A stretch of 9,844 nt of DNA from Cyclobacteriaceae bacterium (GTDB lineage: Bacteria > Bacteroidota > Bacteroidia > Cytophagales > Cyclobacteriaceae). Shown here in pieces: positions 6,978-9,844 of this stretch (position 1 is its first letter; the number at the start of each line of letters is the position of its first letter). The stretch covers positions 1-9,844 of the forward strand of contig JAUUZS010000105.1 of the NCBI GenBank assembly GCA_030589835.1. Reading direction: 5' to 3'. The position numbers were made by a program, and so were the translations under genes. A model generated the notes under the pieces. That model worked only from the letters and a program-made list of their open reading frames with translations. It made no database searches and was not told the DNA's origin.

Positions 6978-8048
6978 TTACACATTAATCGCCAAATTAT
7001 CAATCCCCATCTTTATCTTATTTTCTAATTCGCTGGCAAAACAATCTCCATTTTCTAAAAAATACAATTCAATTGGCAAATAAAATACAGGATAATCAAG
7101 CAATAATCTCGCCGATTCCTTCATGCTGACAAGGCGGACCATATCTTTTTCTGTTGTAAGCAGGCATTTATGATCAGATTCTATTTGATTATAAGACTTT
7201 ATCAAACCCAATAAGTCCTGTTCGGTAAAAAAATAATGGTCGGGAAATTTTCGGTGGCCCTGCAAATTATAATGCTTTTTTACATGGTTTTCCAAAGGGA
7301 CGGCATTGGCTATTCCGGAGAATAGGAATACATTTTCTGAAAAGTCTTGACCCCCAAATAACTTTTGAGGCTGCAAATAATTAATTCCAGTAAAAAAAAC
7401 AGATTTATTTTTTCCCAAATAGCTGCCAATACGCCATTTGATATTGTCTATTTCTTTTTTATTAAGCCCTTTAGGACATTTGGTAACCACCACCATATCT
7501 GCTCTTTTTGCATGTTTACGCGATTCACGCAATAAACCCGAAGGCATTACATGATCTTCATAAAATGGCCGATGATAATCATTGAGCAAAATATTTAATT
7601 GCGGTGTTACACTGCGATGCTGATAGGCGTCATCCAGAATTATAATATTAATATTTTTATCATATGATATAATCCGGGGAATGGCCAAGGCCCTGTCCTC
7701 TCCTACCGCAACCGCCATTTCTTTTCCGAATTTTGTAAAATACTGAAACGGCTCATCACCCAGGGTCCTCGAATCATCGCTATCATCAGCCAACCTAAAC
7801 CCACGTGTCTTACGTTTATATCCCCTGCTCAAAACTGCAAGGCGGTGCTTGGTTTTCATTTCACGAACCAGTAATTCCACAAAGGGTGTCTTGCCCGTAC
7901 CCCCAACGGTCAAATTTCCAACACTTATCACAAAACGGTCAAAAACAGTCGATCTTAAGATTCCCTTATCATAAAGAAGATTCCTGATATCAGCAATCAT
8001 TTTATACAAAAAAGCAAAAGGCAGAAGAAGTATTCTGATAATAGGCAT
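6978..8048 (-). CDS. lpxK: Tetraacyldisaccharide 4'-kinase LpxK
   Basis: LpxK is the inner-membrane-associated kinase that phosphorylates the 4' position of the lipid A disaccharide precursor, giving lipid IVA. The 356-residue form starting at 8048 fits the family: an N-terminal hydrophobic helix ([15 protein letters not shown]), RNLLYDKG, the P-loop [12 protein letters not shown] (44-55), [16 protein letters not shown] with D98 (matching by position the proposed catalytic base of the Aquifex enzyme) and LDDAYQHR (138-145, usually DDGFQH). [12 protein letters not shown] and VVVTKCPKG follow. The frame is open to 8120, which would add 24 residues not typical of LpxK and run into nif3, so the inner ATG was chosen. 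Its presence shows a lipid A-bearing outer membrane. The G-to-A and F-to-Y changes in DDAYQHR look conservative. Confidence 0.94.
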   Translation of the reverse strand: MPIIRILLLPFAFLYKMIADIRNLLYDKGILRSTVFDRFVISVGNLTVGGTGKTPFVELLVREMKTKHRLAVLSRGYKRKTRGFRLADDSDDSRTLGDEPFQYFTKFGKEMAVAVGEDRALAIPRIISYDKNINIIILDDAYQHRSVTPQLNILLNDYHRPFYEDHVMPSGLLRESRKHAKRADMVVVTKCPKGLNKKEIDNIKWRIGSYLGKNKSVFFTGINYLQPQKLFGGQDFSENVFLFSGIANAVPLENHVKKHYNLQGHRKFPDHYFFTEQDLLGLIKSYNQIESDHKCLLTTEKDMVRLVSMKESARLLLDYPVFYLPIELYFLENGDCFASELENKIKMGIDNLAINV

Positions 8049-8068
8049 GATCAAAAGATGGAATTTAT

Positions 8069-8076
8069 TATTTTTG
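8069..8076 (+). promoter_or_regulatory. Candidate -7 box of the nif3 promoter
   Basis: TATTTTTG matches the Bacteroidota sigma-A -7 consensus TAnnTTTG exactly and lies 24 bases before the nif3 ATG, giving a short leader. The expected TTG/TTTG -33 element is not clear at the right distance (around 8046-8050), so the call is tentative. No equally good box is seen on the minus strand for lpxK. Confidence 0.33.
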
Positions 8077-8100
8077 AGCCAGCGCAAAGGTTCTACAATT

Positions 8101-9198
8101 ATGACTAAAATAAAAGACATCCTCCAATATTTGGAAACTTTCGCACCACCAGCTTACCAGGAAGAATACGATAATTCGGGGCTCCTAACCGGAGACCAGC
8201 ATGGTGAATTGAAAGGGGCAATCATCACCCTGGATTGCATAGAAGAGGTTATTGACGAGGCGATTCAAAAAAACTGCAATTTGATTATAGCCCATCATCC
8301 CATTTTGTTTCGGGGTCTGAAAAAATTGACCGGCAGCAATTATATCGAACGCACTGTAATTAAGGCCATAAAAAATGACATCGCCATCTATGCCATACAC
8401 ACCAATCTGGACAATGTAGCACATGGTGTAAATAAAAAAATTGCAGATAAATTGGGACTTATCAATACCCACATATTACGTCCTAAAAAAGATACGCTCA
8501 CCAAGCTCACTACATTTATTCCCAAAAAGCATACAGAAAATGTATTAGCGTCGCTTCATGCTGCAGGCGCCGGAATGATCGGGAACTACAAAAATTGCAG
8601 CTTTCGAACAGAAGGAATTGGTTCGTTTCTTCCCTCTGGTGAGGCAAACCCACTAATTGGCGAAATTGGCGTTCCTGAAAAGGTAACTGAGGATCGTATA
8701 GAAATGATTTTTCCCGCACATTTGAAAACCAAAATCGTGACCGCTTTATTTGATGCCCATCCATACGAAGATGTCGCATACTATCTACACGATATTGCCA
8801 ATAAAAATACTGATGTTGGTGCCGGAATGATTGGGGAGCTTCAGCATCCCATAAAAGCTGCCAGGTTCTTAATTCAACTAAAAAATAATCTCTCTGCAAA
8901 AGTTATCCGCCATACCGCTTTGGTAAAGGATAAGATCAAAAAAGTCGCCCTTTGTGGTGGTGCAGGAAGCTTTTTACTGCCGGATGCGATGGCACGGGAA
9001 GCGGATATTTTTATAAGTGGGGATTTTAAATATCACGAGTTTTTTGATGCTGAAGACCGCATCATTATTGCTGATGTGGGGCATTATGAAAGCGAGCAAT
9101 TCACAAAAGAATTAATTTATGAAAATATAAGCAAAAAATTTGCTAATATTGCACTCCATTTTACGGAAGTGAATTCAAATCCAATATTTTACGCATAA
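8101..9198 (+). CDS. Nif3-like dinuclear metal center hexameric protein (YbgI/YqfO family)
   Basis: This 365-residue protein is a Nif3/NGG1p-interacting family member, sometimes labelled GTP cyclohydrolase 1 type 2. From the chosen start it begins MTKIKDILQYLETFAPPAYQEEYDNSGLL, as expected. The two-metal site is visible: HHPILF with H65/H66, HTNLDN with D104, and a C-terminal GHYESE with H328 and E332. The spacing matches that of E. coli YbgI (HH, D, H-x3-E). Between the two Nif3 halves lies an insert of about 110 residues (roughly 130-240, with HPYEDVAYYLHDI) of the CutA-like type found in the longer YqfO form. The cellular role of the family is unsettled. An ATG at 8047 would add 18 atypical residues and overlap lpxK, so it was rejected. 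The zinc-ribbon gene starts 6 bases after the stop. Confidence 0.93.
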   Translation: MTKIKDILQYLETFAPPAYQEEYDNSGLLTGDQHGELKGAIITLDCIEEVIDEAIQKNCNLIIAHHPILFRGLKKLTGSNYIERTVIKAIKNDIAIYAIHTNLDNVAHGVNKKIADKLGLINTHILRPKKDTLTKLTTFIPKKHTENVLASLHAAGAGMIGNYKNCSFRTEGIGSFLPSGEANPLIGEIGVPEKVTEDRIEMIFPAHLKTKIVTALFDAHPYEDVAYYLHDIANKNTDVGAGMIGELQHPIKAARFLIQLKNNLSAKVIRHTALVKDKIKKVALCGGAGSFLLPDAMAREADIFISGDFKYHEFFDAEDRIIIADVGHYESEQFTKELIYENISKKFANIALHFTEVNSNPIFYA

Positions 9199-9204
9199 TT
9201 ATTA

Positions 9205-9844
9205 ATGGAAAGTACTGTTGCACAAAAACTTGATTCCTTAAAAAAACTCCAACAATTAGATTCTAAGCTAGACGATATCGTCAAAGTGAGAGGGGCATTG
9301 CCTGAGGAGGTTGGAGATTTAGAAGATGAAATCGTAGGCTATGAAACGAGAATCGCGAAATACAATTCTGAAATAGATGAACAGAATGAGCAGATAGCTA
9401 ATAATAAAAATGCTATCGTAGAGGCCGAGAAGCTGATTAAAAAATATGGAGAGCAGCAGATGAATGTTAGAAATAACAGGGAATATGATGCGATCACGAA
9501 AGAAAATGAGCTGCAAACATTGGAAATTCAAATTTGTGAAAAGCGCATCAAAGAAGCATGGGTACGAATTGAAGCCAAAAAAGTAGAAATAGGCGAAACC
9601 GATAGCGTCCTGGATGAAAGGGGAAAAGATCTTGACAGCAAGAAAAAAGAACTGATCATGATCACTTCCGAAAGCATGGAGGAAGAAAATAAGCTAAAGG
9701 AAAACAGGGAAAAAGCCTCCGACAAAGTTGAAGACCGCTTACTCAATTCCTACAATAAAATAAGAAACAATGCCAGAAACGGACTTGGAGTTGTTTCAAT
9801 AGCCAGAAATGCCTGTGGTGGGTGCTTTGCGGTAGTCCCTCCGC
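9205..9844 (+). CDS. C4-type zinc-ribbon coiled-coil protein, N-terminal part (3' end outside window)
   Basis: The ATG at 9205 opens a frame that runs off the window end; 213 codons are present. The first 180 or so residues are highly charged and heptad-like, rich in E, K, Q and N, and predict a long coiled coil (for example KLDSLKKLQQLDSKLDD near the start). Residues 201-213 read ARNACGGCFAVVPP, with C204 and C207 forming the first CxxC of a C4 zinc ribbon. The second CxxC pair lies past the window. This arrangement is the COG1579/zf-RING_7 family, which has a possible nucleic-acid binding role but no established function. It follows nif3 by 6 bases, a pairing that I recall recurring in Bacteroidota, so the two are likely one operon. 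Confidence 0.9.
   Translation, partial: MESTVAQKLDSLKKLQQLDSKLDDIVKVRGALPEEVGDLEDEIVGYETRIAKYNSEIDEQNEQIANNKNAIVEAEKLIKKYGEQQMNVRNNREYDAITKENELQTLEIQICEKRIKEAWVRIEAKKVEIGETDSVLDERGKDLDSKKKELIMITSESMEEENKLKENREKASDKVEDRLLNSYNKIRNNARNGLGVVSIARNACGGCFAVVPP

Overview
The window reads as chromosomal DNA from a Bacteroidota bacterium, probably in or near Cytophagia, though the order is uncertain. The evidence is AT-rich DNA with weak or absent Shine-Dalgarno sites, a suf gene order typical of the phylum, a Porin_10-type outer membrane barrel protein, lipid A biosynthesis by lpxK, and an exported 421-residue protein of a family I know mainly from Bacteroidota.

Positions 1-1660 hold the 3' end of a plus-strand Fe-S cluster assembly operon: the sufS C-terminus, sufE, a sufT-like DUF59/MIP18 gene and a BrxA/BrxB-family bacilliredoxin. 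They are packed with a 10-base overlap, a 6-base gap and a 24-base gap. A perfect 15-bp stem terminator with T runs on both strands closes the operon. SufS and SufE mobilise cysteine sulfur, the DUF59 protein is linked to cluster maturation, and the bacilliredoxin is a thiol-redox protein that may protect the pathway.

Positions 1811-3336 hold an unrecognised 88-residue ORF (plus) converging on a MacB/FtsX-type ABC permease (minus) with only 26 bases between them. No ATPase partner is adjacent. Positions 3438-4703 encode the exported protein, often labelled 'asparagine synthetase B' but looking instead like a class I glutamine-amidotransferase-like fold.

Positions 4704-5131 are a 428-base gap between convergent genes. 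It contains an 80-base imperfect hairpin built from short TTCCATTATTCC-type repeats, and a 69-codon reading frame that continues in frame after the stop of the porin gene.

Positions 5132-8048 (minus) hold lpxK followed at once by the porin gene, so two envelope genes appear co-transcribed. Divergently, 8101-9844 (plus) holds nif3 (dinuclear metal protein) and the start of a coiled-coil C4 zinc-ribbon protein cut by the window end. Trimming lpxK and nif3 to the starts that match their families leaves a clean 52-base divergent intergenic region with a good Bacteroidota -7 box.

I see no CRISPR array, transposase, phage gene, tRNA or rRNA. Most of the window is ordinary core genome and I do not see a convincing undescribed multi-gene system. 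The most interesting items are the exported amidotransferase-like protein, the palindromic repeat, the ORF downstream of the porin, and the bacilliredoxin in the suf operon.
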